Of a stretch of 64,000 nucleotides of DNA, positions 44,298 through 53,469 are shown piece by piece. A program made the position numbers and the translations under genes. Source of the DNA: Alteromonas australica (GTDB taxonomy: Bacteria; Pseudomonadota; Gammaproteobacteria; Enterobacterales; Alteromonadaceae); contig NZ_CP008849.1 in NCBI RefSeq assembly GCF_000730385.1, forward strand, positions 1,736,001 through 1,800,000. Reading direction: 5' to 3'. The notes below the pieces were generated by a model, which did no database searches, was not told the DNA's origin, and was given only the letters and a program-made list of their open reading frames with translations. The number at the start of each line of letters is the position of its first letter. The first letter of the stretch is position 1.

Positions 44298-45176
44298 ATG
44301 ATAGAGACTAACCCTCTAGTAACTGTAATTATACCCACATACCACGATTGGCCGCGTTTATCTGCTTGTTTAGATGCGCTTAAAATGCAAAGTTACAGTG
44401 CAAGCCTTATAGAAATATTTGTGGTAAATAATGATCCTCAAGATACACCACCACCTATGGAACTTGCTGAAAATGTTACTATTTTGGCTGAAAGTAAACC
44501 TGGTTCTTATGCAGCTAGAAACTTAGGCTTATCAAGAGCGAACGGAAAGTTGATATTTTTTACTGACTCCGATTGCAAGCCTGCTAGTGACTGGATTGAA
44601 AGTGCAGTAACTATATTTAATGCGTCTCCCGAGGTTAAAAGAATTGCTGGCAGGGTGAAAGTATTTTCAGCGCACGAAACTTTTAAGTTAGTAGAGTTAT
44701 ACGATTCAGTATTTGCATTTCAACAGGCCGATTATGTGGAAAGTGGCTTTGCTGTTACGGCCAATTTAATCGCTCGACGTGAGTGTTTTGAATTGATTGG
44801 CCCATTTAATTCTGACTTAATGTCTGGCGGTGATGTTGAATGGAATTTAAGAGCGACTGAAGAGGGGCTTACCATGCGTTATTATGATAACGTGATGGTT
44901 CAGCACCCCGCACGAGATACATTAAAGGAGTTGCTCATTAAGGCGAAAAGAGTTGCTGGTGGGCGATATAAGAAAGAGCGCTCGGAGGCCATTAAATGGT
45001 CGTTTACCAGAGGCATATTGCCTCCTGTTGGCGCTTATAAAACAATAGTGCATGCAAAGCTGCAAAGCACCAAAAACACTGTCATACTGTTTTTTCTTTT
45101 TTATATGCTTAAAGTGTACACTTCTATAAATATTTGGCTTTTGGCGCTCAACTTAGCGCAGCCTTCAAGAAAGTAG
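44298..45176 (+). CDS. glycosyltransferase family 2
   Basis: A 292-residue GT-A enzyme. VTVIIPTYHDWPRLSACLDAL opens the fold, FFTDSDCKP is the metal-binding motif and GGDVEWNLRATEEG the catalytic acidic region; a single C-terminal hydrophobic helix (TVILFFLFYMLKVYTSI) may anchor it to the membrane. An upstream ATG at 44286 is in frame; I prefer the one at 44298 because GGAAAG precedes it. About 120 bases separate it from the preceding gene. Confidence 0.86.
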   Translation: MIETNPLVTVIIPTYHDWPRLSACLDALKMQSYSASLIEIFVVNNDPQDTPPPMELAENVTILAESKPGSYAARNLGLSRANGKLIFFTDSDCKPASDWIESAVTIFNASPEVKRIAGRVKVFSAHETFKLVELYDSVFAFQQADYVESGFAVTANLIARRECFELIGPFNSDLMSGGDVEWNLRATEEGLTMRYYDNVMVQHPARDTLKELLIKAKRVAGGRYKKERSEAIKWSFTRGILPPVGAYKTIVHAKLQSTKNTVILFFLFYMLKVYTSINIWLLALNLAQPSRK

Positions 45177-45218
45177 CAAGTGAGCGATTAGTTTTGAGCG
45201 ATGCAGTAGCTTAGGTAA

Positions 45219-45407
45219 TCACATCCACGCTAATGTCTCGCTCGACCAACTAAGTGTTTCAGTTCCAAAGTGCAAGTTTCCTGTTAGTTCATTACTAAAA
45301 AGTAATTGCCCTGTGTATGCTCTGTTGAAGGGCACCCCTGCACAACCTTGAAACAAAGTTGATGCTAGAAATACCTTTATAAAGGCTCGCCTATCTAATG
45401 AAGTCAT
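45219..45407 (-). CDS. possible short Tat-type lipoprotein or gene remnant
   Basis: A 62-residue frame opening MTSLDRRAFIKVFLAS, with a twin-arginine-like RRAFIK followed by hydrophobic residues and a lipobox-like LFQGC. The remaining 38 residues (AYTGQLLFSNELTGN...) have no family I know. Either it is a tiny lipoprotein or the leftover start of a larger Tat-exported protein. It is the only minus-strand gene between two plus-strand glycan genes. The ribosome site is weak. Confidence 0.38.
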   Translation of the reverse strand: MTSLDRRAFIKVFLASTLFQGCAGVPFNRAYTGQLLFSNELTGNLHFGTETLSWSSETLAWM

Positions 45408-45597
45408 TTTCAATCTTTTCTTTTTACCATGATGAATAGCATATATCACTTAGAGTAAAATGGGTGAATTCACTTTTTCATGTTATCGACAGAAACAGAC
45501 ACTTCAACAAAGGCTTGTCATTTTTATGTATCAGATAAATGGTACTTTCTCACACATATTATTCTTGTGCCTATACATATAAGAAATTCATTTAGCA

Positions 45598-45614
45598 CGG
45601 CATTATCTTTGCTT
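45598..45614 (+). promoter_or_regulatory. candidate sigma-54 promoter before a glycosyltransferase gene
   Basis: CGGCATT-N4-TTGCTT has a perfect -12 box and the exact GG-N10-GC spacing (GG 45599-45600, GC 45611-45612). Predicted start near 45624 is 24 bases before the ATG at 45648. The -24 box has two mismatches to TGGCACG. Confidence 0.45.
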
Positions 45615-45647
45615 ACTTCACACTATTTTTAATTGAGTAATTTATAA

Positions 45648-46733
45648 ATGAGAGTTTTGCATATTTGCGAATCGGTTACGGGAGGTATTGCGACCTACCT
45701 GAACGAACTTATACCTCACCAAATAAGCATATATGGAATAGAAAACGTTAAGTTAATTGTTGCTAGCGAGCAACTAGAAGAGCTTACCGTACCACTTAGT
45801 ATTATTGATACATTTGAACAGCTAAACAGAAGGAGTGTGCCAGCCCAATGGAAAATGGCCCGTACATATTTAAAGGGTGTTAATGAGTTTCAACCCAGCG
45901 TGGTTCACCTTCATAGTACGTTTGCTGGTTTTTGGTTTCGTCTACCTTTGCTATTCACACAAAAGAAACCTTACAAAATAGTCTATTGTAGCCATGGTTG
46001 GGCATTTGATATGCAAAAGCCCATTTGGGTTAAGCGTTTATTTGCTTTTATAGAAAAAAGCCTTTTAGGGTGCACTGACAATGTGGTGTGTATAAGTGAA
46101 CACGACAAACGATCTGCTGTGTCTTTTGGAATTGCGAAAGAAAAGCTAAAAGTTGTTAGAAATACAGTAGAGCTAGCAGAAGATGAAATTCTCCCTATAT
46201 CGTTAGATAATGATTTTATAAATTATTTATACGTAGGGCGTTTCGATAAGCAAAAAGGCTTTGATGTTTTGGCTGAGGCCGTTCGATTAAGTAACAATAG
46301 CAAGTTTCGTGTTTATTGTATTGGTGGCGCAGTGGTATCAAACACTGATACCGCAGAGTGCTTTAAAGATCCCCGTTTAATTGCATTAGGCTGGAAGCAA
46401 AAAAAAGAAGTCTTACAGTATATGAAGGGGTGCGATGGACTTATTGTGCCGTCTAGGTGGGAAGGGTTCGGATTAGTAGCACTAGAGGCGCTAGTGTGTG
46501 GTTGCCCTGTATTTCACAGTGGGGCAGGAGGGCTACCTGAAATATTACCTAATAGCGAATTTTCGACACAACTAAGCGCTCCATTAATGAGCTCGCTTCT
46601 AGAATTGTTTGAACATACGACAAAATCATCACTAGTTTCTTTGAAGCAAAGACTAAATCAGGAGTTTAACTTAACGTATACCATGCGAGACCTTACTATG
46701 CTGCTCGATGGCATTTATAAAGGACTCAATTAA
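45648..46733 (+). CDS. glycosyltransferase family 4
   Basis: A 361-residue GT-B enzyme. VLHICESVTGGIATYLNELIPHQ is the acceptor-domain opening with the glycine loop; the donor domain has YLYVGRFDKQKGFDVLAEAV, ALGWKQKKEVLQYMKGCDGLIVPSRWEGFGLVALEALVCGCPVF and a GGLPEI loop. It resembles transferases of the WcaC/EpsD kind. It appears to begin a new transcription unit that continues into the beta-helix protein gene 26 bases downstream. Confidence 0.88.
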   Translation: MRVLHICESVTGGIATYLNELIPHQISIYGIENVKLIVASEQLEELTVPLSIIDTFEQLNRRSVPAQWKMARTYLKGVNEFQPSVVHLHSTFAGFWFRLPLLFTQKKPYKIVYCSHGWAFDMQKPIWVKRLFAFIEKSLLGCTDNVVCISEHDKRSAVSFGIAKEKLKVVRNTVELAEDEILPISLDNDFINYLYVGRFDKQKGFDVLAEAVRLSNNSKFRVYCIGGAVVSNTDTAECFKDPRLIALGWKQKKEVLQYMKGCDGLIVPSRWEGFGLVALEALVCGCPVFHSGAGGLPEILPNSEFSTQLSAPLMSSLLELFEHTTKSSLVSLKQRLNQEFNLTYTMRDLTMLLDGIYKGLN

Positions 46734-46759
46734 CTATTATGTATTTAGAAAACTAGTTT

Positions 46760-48589
46760 ATGATAGATTTAAAGCAACTGTTACAAAATAAAATTTCTAG
46801 CGTTGATGAATTGGTGCAAACCATCCTTCGTGCATTCGGTTTAGTAAATTTTAAACATGTGACGGATATACTAAATTTTAAAAAGCATCAAAATGGAGAT
46901 GTGCTCACCAGTGGCCTGACTAGGTGGGTGGTTTCAACAGAGCCATCACCCTTTATAGTAAATAACGGCTTATACCTCAAAGCCATCGGTGACGTTTTTG
47001 TTGAAGATTTCAATGATGGAGATCTAAGTCAATCTGAATATGTCCAGCTCGCCAACAAATATTGCATGGCAGCAAGTTCCCGAAACAGACTGGTTTTTGA
47101 TGCAAATGTTGTTTACGAGTTTTCAAGCAATACATCCTTCGATATCTATGTAGAGTCGGGCGGTTGGTATTGCAGCGGGACCTGTAAGTTACATTGGAAA
47201 AGTGCCCCTAAGGCCGGATACGCCGTTAAAATATTAGGCCGATTTAAGTATGGCCATCATTACGCGTCTTTGGTTAATAACTCAAACTACCATCCATTAG
47301 AAGGTTTCAATATTGGTAGTTACAACAATATGTTAGCAGGTATAGGCTTATGTATTGGGCATTCAGAATCGCTTCGTTCTATGAATGGGGCAGTGGTTAC
47401 CAGTAAGTTCACCATAGCACGTGTATCGGTTTTCGACTTTGATGACGTTGTTAGCTTTTACCCTGGGGTGTGGGCTTGTGAGCTGCGGCAAGTTAATACT
47501 ATGGGGGGCTCTTGGCAGACCCCTTTTTATTTTAATGGCATTGATTTTGGTGAAAGTATAAAGCTAACAAATTGCTTTATAGCCGATAACCATCGAAGAG
47601 TGGCAGATAATGAACTAGGTAAGGTTAATTTTAACACAGGTGAGTTCATCATTTACGGAAGTTCATTTAATAACATGCGTGTTGTTATTAATGGTGATGC
47701 TGTAGTGAAGATGAACTGCCCGCATTTTGAAAACCCTCAATCTACCGCCAAAAATAAGCGTTTTTTAGAGGTTATAGGTTCACATGCCTATTGTGTGCTG
47801 GATAAGCCCCAAATAGTGATTAGAGACACGCCAATTTACAGCACTTTGTTCTACTGCAAAGCGGGCTCCAGCAAAAATAAGCACCCTTACGCTGGCGGGT
47901 TAGTATTTATAAGCCCTAGCTACAACGCGGCGCCCAATTATCGCCCCGATTTAGCCGCGTATCAAGATGATGGCATTGAATATGAAAGCGATGGCTACTT
48001 AGAACTGGTTGGTGGCGGTGGTCGAGTTTATCTTGAAGGGGGGGCGCATATAAATTCACTTTTTTATCGAGAGGTAGCGACACCTATTTCCAGAAATCTT
48101 GTTAATAGAAGTTTGAAAAATTATAGTTTTAATGATGAAACTCTAAGTTTGAATTGGAATAATATCACCGGAAGCGTTCGATTAAATGAAAGTGAAAATA
48201 AAGTAAATAAAAAAATCGTGTTAATGGAAGTCGGTGGCGTGGAGCTTGAATCGGCGTCAATTTCTCAGAATTTAACGTGTGCGGGTATGCAACTCATTGT
48301 TGGCTACGGTAAGTATCAAGTGTTATCTTCTTACACGTCTGGATTAGTACAAGTGTGCATTACTACGGTTAATAGGAGCCAAATCTTTGAAGTAACGAAA
48401 AATAAGTCGGTTGGCAATTCGTTTCAAGAGGCTTATTCATCCATAGAGCAAGAAAATTGGCATTTTATTCCAATTGTTAGCTCTGTTCCACATGGGGAGG
48501 AATTGTTGGATATCGAATTAAAAGTCAGTAGTGTTAACGGAGATAGATTTAAGGTGGTGTGGGATGCGATTATTATTAATACACTGTAA
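46760..48589 (+). CDS. tailspike-like parallel beta-helix protein, function unknown
   Basis: A 609-residue protein with no signal peptide or membrane helix. Residues about 80-420 are rich in short beta strands, Asn and Gly (RLVFDANVVYEFSSN, GFNIGSYNNMLAG, GSSFNNMRVVINGDAVVKM, GRVYLEGGAHINS), like the right-handed beta-helix of phage tailspikes and polysaccharide lyases. Residues about 450-609 look like a beta-sandwich, possibly carbohydrate-binding, ending DIELKVSSVNGDRFKVVWDAIII. Encoded among glycosyltransferases, it might trim or bind the polymer. Catalytic residues could not be assigned. A non-enzymatic role is equally possible. Confidence 0.6.
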   Translation: MIDLKQLLQNKISSVDELVQTILRAFGLVNFKHVTDILNFKKHQNGDVLTSGLTRWVVSTEPSPFIVNNGLYLKAIGDVFVEDFNDGDLSQSEYVQLANKYCMAASSRNRLVFDANVVYEFSSNTSFDIYVESGGWYCSGTCKLHWKSAPKAGYAVKILGRFKYGHHYASLVNNSNYHPLEGFNIGSYNNMLAGIGLCIGHSESLRSMNGAVVTSKFTIARVSVFDFDDVVSFYPGVWACELRQVNTMGGSWQTPFYFNGIDFGESIKLTNCFIADNHRRVADNELGKVNFNTGEFIIYGSSFNNMRVVINGDAVVKMNCPHFENPQSTAKNKRFLEVIGSHAYCVLDKPQIVIRDTPIYSTLFYCKAGSSKNKHPYAGGLVFISPSYNAAPNYRPDLAAYQDDGIEYESDGYLELVGGGGRVYLEGGAHINSLFYREVATPISRNLVNRSLKNYSFNDETLSLNWNNITGSVRLNESENKVNKKIVLMEVGGVELESASISQNLTCAGMQLIVGYGKYQVLSSYTSGLVQVCITTVNRSQIFEVTKNKSVGNSFQEAYSSIEQENWHFIPIVSSVPHGEELLDIELKVSSVNGDRFKVVWDAIIINTL

Positions 48590-48673
48590 CCCTTTTATAG
48601 AGTAAGAATTAGAAATATTGATTTATAAAGCTAATTGGTTCATTTTGGATTTAAATTTAATTAAGGAATAGAT

Positions 48674-49945
48674 ATGAGAGCTATAATAAAGGGCGGGAAA
48701 ACTCCAGAAGGGAAGGTAAATGTTAGCGGCGCGAAGAATTCTGCTACGCGTTTACTAGCTGCAGCTTGTATATCAGATGGTGAGGTGGTTTTAAATAATT
48801 TTCCTACTCACCTTGTAGATGCAAAGCATAAAATTCGATTTTTACAAAATATCGGAGCTGAAATTGACGTAGATGATAAAAACGAAATTTTAAAAATCCG
48901 AAGTAGTGATCTAAAGTGTCAATTATTAGAAGAGTATGATTACCCTATCCGTACCACCTATTTGCTCGCCGCAGCTCAAATTAAGCGATCAGGTGAAGCT
49001 AAAATCCCTTACCCTGGTGGTTGTAAAATTGGGAGTAGGGGCTACGACTTACATATAATGGTTTGGGAAACGCTCGGATGTAAGGTTACCGAAAAGAACG
49101 ATTACATTCATGTTGTTGGTAATAATTTCACTGGAGGGAAAATTAAATTTCCGATTTCTACTGTGGGTGGAACTGAAAATGCGTTAATTTGTGCGGCTAT
49201 TGCAGTAGGCACTACTGAAATAATAAACGCTTATATAACTCCTGAGGTTGAAGATTTAATCGATTTTCTCCGGAGAATGGGCAGTAATATTGAGGTAAAT
49301 GGAAGTAGCAACATTATCGTCAAAGGCGTTGATTATCTAAAGGGAACAATTAAAAACGTAATGTTCGATAGAATAGAAGCCTTGACATGGTTAGTTTATG
49401 GAGTTTTAGCGAAGGGTACAATCTTAATCAACAACGTTCCTTTCGAGTCAATGGAAGTTCCGCTCCTTCATTTGAAAAAAATGGGAATAGATTTTCTTCA
49501 AAATTCAAATAGTATTTACTTTTCACCTGAATGCCTCAAAAACGAACAAGTAGAGTCGTTTGAATTAGCCTGTGGGGCTCACCCAGGAATAATTTCCGAT
49601 ATGCAATCCTTCTATACCTTATTGGGTGTTGTAGCGCAGGGAGATTCGCGCATATTTGATTATCGCTACCCGAAAAGAATCGCTTACGCTGACGAGTTAC
49701 AGAAACTAATAGACAAACCAGTGATCGAAACTGAGGAAGGAAAAATCACTACAAGAGGACCAGGGAATTTTATTGCAGGTAAAGTTACATCGACCGATTT
49801 ACGCGGAAGTATGGCTCTTGTTATGGCTGCTTTGTGTGCGGAAGGTGAGTCCGTAGTCGAGGATGTAGAAATGGCATTAAGAGGGTATAACAACCTTGAA
49901 GGCAAGTTATCTGCACTCGGTATAGATATCGAAATTCAAAAATAA
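48674..49945 (+). CDS. MurA-family enolpyruvyl transferase within the exopolysaccharide locus
   Basis: A 423-residue UDP-GlcNAc 1-carboxyvinyltransferase-type enzyme. Key residues of MurA are present: Lys-Asn in VSGAKNSATRLL (about 22-23), the catalytic Cys in YPGGCKIGSRGYDLHI (about Cys117; Cys115 in E. coli), FDRIEALTW, the general-base Asp in ISDMQSFYTLLG, and DLRGSMALVMAA. It therefore looks active rather than decayed. It transfers enolpyruvate from PEP to a UDP-sugar. Placement with a MurB-like gene 12 bases downstream, amid glycosyltransferases, argues for a specialised copy making a polymer precursor; the cell must also have a cell-wall murA, not seen here. Confidence 0.88.
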   Translation: MRAIIKGGKTPEGKVNVSGAKNSATRLLAAACISDGEVVLNNFPTHLVDAKHKIRFLQNIGAEIDVDDKNEILKIRSSDLKCQLLEEYDYPIRTTYLLAAAQIKRSGEAKIPYPGGCKIGSRGYDLHIMVWETLGCKVTEKNDYIHVVGNNFTGGKIKFPISTVGGTENALICAAIAVGTTEIINAYITPEVEDLIDFLRRMGSNIEVNGSSNIIVKGVDYLKGTIKNVMFDRIEALTWLVYGVLAKGTILINNVPFESMEVPLLHLKKMGIDFLQNSNSIYFSPECLKNEQVESFELACGAHPGIISDMQSFYTLLGVVAQGDSRIFDYRYPKRIAYADELQKLIDKPVIETEEGKITTRGPGNFIAGKVTSTDLRGSMALVMAALCAEGESVVEDVEMALRGYNNLEGKLSALGIDIEIQK

Positions 49946-49957
49946 GGTTTTGGCAAT

Positions 49958-50938
49958 ATGTCTACGGGACTTCCTGAGCAATTAGTACTTGAGTTGGTGA
50001 AGCGTTTTTCTAATCTTGTAAACTTCCAAGTTCCTCTGAATACATTGAGTTATTGGAAAATCGGAGGGAAAGCTGAATGTGTAATATCGCCATCAAATCT
50101 CGAAGAATTGCAAGATGCTTTATCGATCGCTCACGCTTATCCGACGATTCCTAGCTTAGTTATAGGGGATACTTCGAATATTCTTTTTGATGACTTAGGT
50201 TACAAGGGCATCTTAATCAAGTTGGGAAATAACCTAAGTAAATTTGAATGTATTGAAAATAAGATATATTGTGAAGCTGGTGTCTGGGTTCCCGGATTGG
50301 CCTTTAGGTGCTATAAGCAAGGGTTATCTGGAATCGAGCATACATGCGGGATACCGGGTCGTATAGGTGGCTTAGTCTACATGAATGGGGGGAGTCAGCG
50401 GAGGGGGATTTTAGAAAATGTAGAAAGTGTAATTGCTTTTACTAAGGAGGGCACAAGAGAAGAGTATTATTTAAGAGACATGAACTACTCTTATAGAAAG
50501 TCCCCATTCCAAGGAAAGCCTCTCATAATTGCCGCCGTGAATTTAAAACTCCACGCTGAAAGACCTTCGACCATTAGGCGGTCTATGTTGAATATTTTGT
50601 CGAGCAGGAGGAAAAAGTTTCCACGAAAGCTTCCTAACTGTGGTTCAGTGTTTTTATCGGACCCAAAGATGTATGACTTTGTTGGTCCCCCTGGCTTTGC
50701 TATAGAGAAGAGTGGCCTAAAGGGCTATCGAAAAGGCAACGCTCAAATTTCCCCACTACATGCTAATTTTATTGTGAACTTAGGTGGTGCGAGTAGCGAT
50801 GATGTATTGTATCTAATTGCTTTAGCGAGGAAAAAAGTCGAAACAGACACAGGTTTCTTGATGGATTGTGAGGTAAGGTACGTTAGGCCAAACGGCGAAG
50901 TTTTACAGGCACATGAATATACAGATAGAACATTCTAA
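49958..50938 (+). CDS. MurB-family enolpyruvyl reductase within the exopolysaccharide locus
   Basis: A 326-residue FAD-dependent UDP-N-acetylenolpyruvoylglucosamine reductase-type enzyme. FAD-binding motifs are present (LVIGDTSNILFDD, GIEHTCGIPGRIGGLVYMNGG), the tyrosine/arginine region YSYRKSPFQGKPLI, the proton-donor Ser in PNCGSVF (about Ser230; Ser229 in E. coli) and the C-terminal Glu in MDCEVRYV. It would reduce the enolpyruvyl ether to a D-lactyl ether. With the MurA-like enzyme upstream it completes a pathway to UDP-MurNAc or an analogous lactyl sugar. It is the last gene of the plus-strand group. Confidence 0.88.
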   Translation: MSTGLPEQLVLELVKRFSNLVNFQVPLNTLSYWKIGGKAECVISPSNLEELQDALSIAHAYPTIPSLVIGDTSNILFDDLGYKGILIKLGNNLSKFECIENKIYCEAGVWVPGLAFRCYKQGLSGIEHTCGIPGRIGGLVYMNGGSQRRGILENVESVIAFTKEGTREEYYLRDMNYSYRKSPFQGKPLIIAAVNLKLHAERPSTIRRSMLNILSSRRKKFPRKLPNCGSVFLSDPKMYDFVGPPGFAIEKSGLKGYRKGNAQISPLHANFIVNLGGASSDDVLYLIALARKKVETDTGFLMDCEVRYVRPNGEVLQAHEYTDRTF

Positions 50939-51001
50939 TGTTCTATCTGTAGTTTTGTATGAAGATTACGTTAATTCATAGAGAGGAATATACTATCTTT
51001 A

Positions 51002-51982
51002 TTATCGAATTTTTAAATAGAGTTGAATTGATTTTGCAATTAGCTTCTGTCCTAGCTTAAATTTATTCACTTCAGCTAAGGCCAAAGCAATAGTCAAGCC
51101 TATAGTTTTTGGTTCTGATTTAGAAAACCTGGTATAAAATTTTACCAATGAAGGGTTTTCATCTTTCAAAGCTTTGAATATTCGCTTTGATATTAGCTTC
51201 GAAATCTCTTTGTTTGGAGATTTAAACAGTCCAGCATGCATACCGTAAAGGTCTATAAAATCACTGCCTTCTATTTTTCGGTCGACATAGCATTGTCGAG
51301 CAAACTCAGCTAGATATTTTTGAAGAAATAACTTTTTTTCATCCGTAGATACACCATCTTTAATAAACTTTCTGCGTTCATAAAGATACTCCGGAATGAT
51401 AATTGCCTTGCAATGTTCAATCATTCTTAGCCAGAGATCCAAATCTTGCGAAAATTTGAAAAAGGTTCTATAACCCCCAACTTTTTCATAGATAGATTTT
51501 CTAAACATGACTTCACCATGACCGAATGGGTTTGCACCTGATAAAAAGTCAGTCGCATCTATGTTAGTCCTAGAGTAGCTGCGTTTAGTGCGAAAGCCAT
51601 TTTTCTCACCGCCGAAGTCAACATTCTCGAAAAGGCAACTTACCATACCTATTTCAGGGTTTTTATCTAATACATTGGCTTGTTTTTCTATTCTGGTGGG
51701 AAGTGAAACATCGCCTGCGCCTTGAATTGCAATATACTCTCCTTGCGATAAGGATATAGCATTCCGTATAGCTCCCACAAAGCCTGTATTACTTTGATGG
51801 ACAACCCTTAATCGCGAATTTTGAATTGAATTTAGCTTTTCCTTTGTTAAAGTGTCGCTGCTGCCATCATTGACTACTATTACTTCAAAAGCGTCGTAGT
51901 TTTGTTCAAGCAAAGAGTTCACGCATTCGAGAACATATTCGCTACGATTGTAATACGCCATACATATTGAAACTTTAATCAT
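51002..51982 (-). CDS. glycosyltransferase family 2
   Basis: A 326-residue GT-A enzyme with VSICMAYYNRSEYV, VIVVNDGSSD, GAIRNAISLSQGEYIAIQGAGD (here the usual DxD is GAGD, so the metal-binding Asp pair is altered) and FSQDLDLWLRMIEHC (the catalytic ED region, as QDxDLW). The C-terminal 100 residues are basic and helical. Substrate unknown. It follows the flippase gene by about 45 bases on the same strand and converges on the MurB-like gene. Confidence 0.86.
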   Translation of the reverse strand: MIKVSICMAYYNRSEYVLECVNSLLEQNYDAFEVIVVNDGSSDTLTKEKLNSIQNSRLRVVHQSNTGFVGAIRNAISLSQGEYIAIQGAGDVSLPTRIEKQANVLDKNPEIGMVSCLFENVDFGGEKNGFRTKRSYSRTNIDATDFLSGANPFGHGEVMFRKSIYEKVGGYRTFFKFSQDLDLWLRMIEHCKAIIIPEYLYERRKFIKDGVSTDEKKLFLQKYLAEFARQCYVDRKIEGSDFIDLYGMHAGLFKSPNKEISKLISKRIFKALKDENPSLVKFYTRFSKSEPKTIGLTIALALAEVNKFKLGQKLIAKSIQLYLKIR

Positions 51983-52026
51983 AGTATTCTAACTTCCTTT
52001 GTGTTAGGCCTGTTTAACTACTTCTT

Positions 52027-53469
52027 CTATTGAAATTTATTAAGAATAAAAATAAAGTCTTCTCTAATACTCTTAAATAATGCCAGAGTTAAAAATAGCG
52101 AAAAAAAGAATGCAGCTCCAGCAAAAGCTATTGATAAAACGCTTGGCAACCAATGATATAAGCTGTCGCTATCTAAAATAAATGTCCTGCTAAAGTATGC
52201 AGAAAAGCTAAATATGAGAGAGTTAAATATAGCAGGAATAATATATGTTCTAAAGTCTTCAAATTGGATATATTTCTTTCTAATTAAATAGATTAATTTT
52301 ACGGTTGATATTATGTTTATCGCGATAACTTGGATGGTTATGTAGTCATGAAAGCTAAATTTGTAAGAAGACACTCCAGTTATTAAGAAGAAAGCTGTGA
52401 AGATGATATTTAGATTAAATAGAAGTTTCGATTTTTGGTTTGATATTAAAATTAATCCAAAATACCAAGTGAGGCATTGCGCTAGAGCTGAAAATGAAAG
52501 TATTTCCACTATTTCAGTTGCAGGTTTCCATTGCTCGCCAAAAACAAAAGCAATATAGAAGTCAGCATAAACTCCTACACCGATGAGAACTGGTGAAACG
52601 AACAATGTCATGTAACCAACAAATTTTGAAAATTGTCTACTCTGATTGTCCGATTTTGAAACATAACCTAACACTACGGGACGCATAGATGATAAGGATA
52701 ATTGTTGGATTAACTTTGTAAATTTTCTGGAGATATTCAGTATGGCAAGATTTGCCACACCATGAAATATTGTTACAAATAGTTCCATCACTTTTGCAGC
52801 ACCAAAATTCAGTATCTCAGCGCCTAGTAGAGGGAGTGAAAATTGGATGCATTCTTTGAACTGAAGTATCGAAAATTCGAGTCTTGGACGATACCGAACA
52901 ATATATTGCAAGATAATAGTATTTATAATTACACTACAATACTGATTGATAACTAATGCCCATGCACCGTAACCTTTGAAAGCAAAATACAAACCAACCA
53001 AGCCTGATATAAGTGTCGCGATAAAGCTCCGAATAGATAGGCTTTTATATTGATTACGATGTTGAAGAACAGAGGTTTGAACTATATTGAAAGAGGAAAT
53101 TGATGGTAAAAATAAAAGAGCTAGCAAAACGTTATGAATTAGAGTTGATTTGTCACTAAAAATAAAAGTAGTAATCAGATAGAATAATAGAGAAACAGTA
53201 AGGGTTATTCCAAAAACGGAGTATACACATGTGTTTATGAGGGTGTCATTTACGTCTTTTCTAGTCAATAAATAGTCTTTTACCCCGCTACCGATTAGGA
53301 CAGTTATAAACTCTAAAAAAAGCATCGCGAATGCAACAGCGCCGAATTCTTCTACAGTTAGATAGCGGGCTAAGAATATATAGATAATGAGAGCGAAAAT
53401 TCTCTCGACCATTTTAACACCAATAGTCCACACAGAGGAGCTAAGCGCGGAACTCTTACTATTACTCAT
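52027..53469 (-). CDS. Wzx-like oligosaccharide flippase
   Basis: A 480-residue inner-membrane protein of the MOP/polysaccharide transporter superfamily with about 14 transmembrane helices. The opening (VWTIGVKMVERIFALIIYIFLARYLTVEEFGAVAFA) is the recognisable Wzx/RfbX signature. It would move lipid-linked repeat units to the periplasmic face for polymerisation. Together with WcaJ-type initiation and a Wzc-like co-polymerase it makes this a Wzx/Wzy-dependent locus. Ends with a normal hydrophobic helix pair; no truncation seen. Confidence 0.9.
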   Translation of the reverse strand: MSNSKSSALSSSVWTIGVKMVERIFALIIYIFLARYLTVEEFGAVAFAMLFLEFITVLIGSGVKDYLLTRKDVNDTLINTCVYSVFGITLTVSLLFYLITTFIFSDKSTLIHNVLLALLFLPSISSFNIVQTSVLQHRNQYKSLSIRSFIATLISGLVGLYFAFKGYGAWALVINQYCSVIINTIILQYIVRYRPRLEFSILQFKECIQFSLPLLGAEILNFGAAKVMELFVTIFHGVANLAILNISRKFTKLIQQLSLSSMRPVVLGYVSKSDNQSRQFSKFVGYMTLFVSPVLIGVGVYADFYIAFVFGEQWKPATEIVEILSFSALAQCLTWYFGLILISNQKSKLLFNLNIIFTAFFLITGVSSYKFSFHDYITIQVIAINIISTVKLIYLIRKKYIQFEDFRTYIIPAIFNSLIFSFSAYFSRTFILDSDSLYHWLPSVLSIAFAGAAFFFSLFLTLALFKSIREDFIFILNKFQ

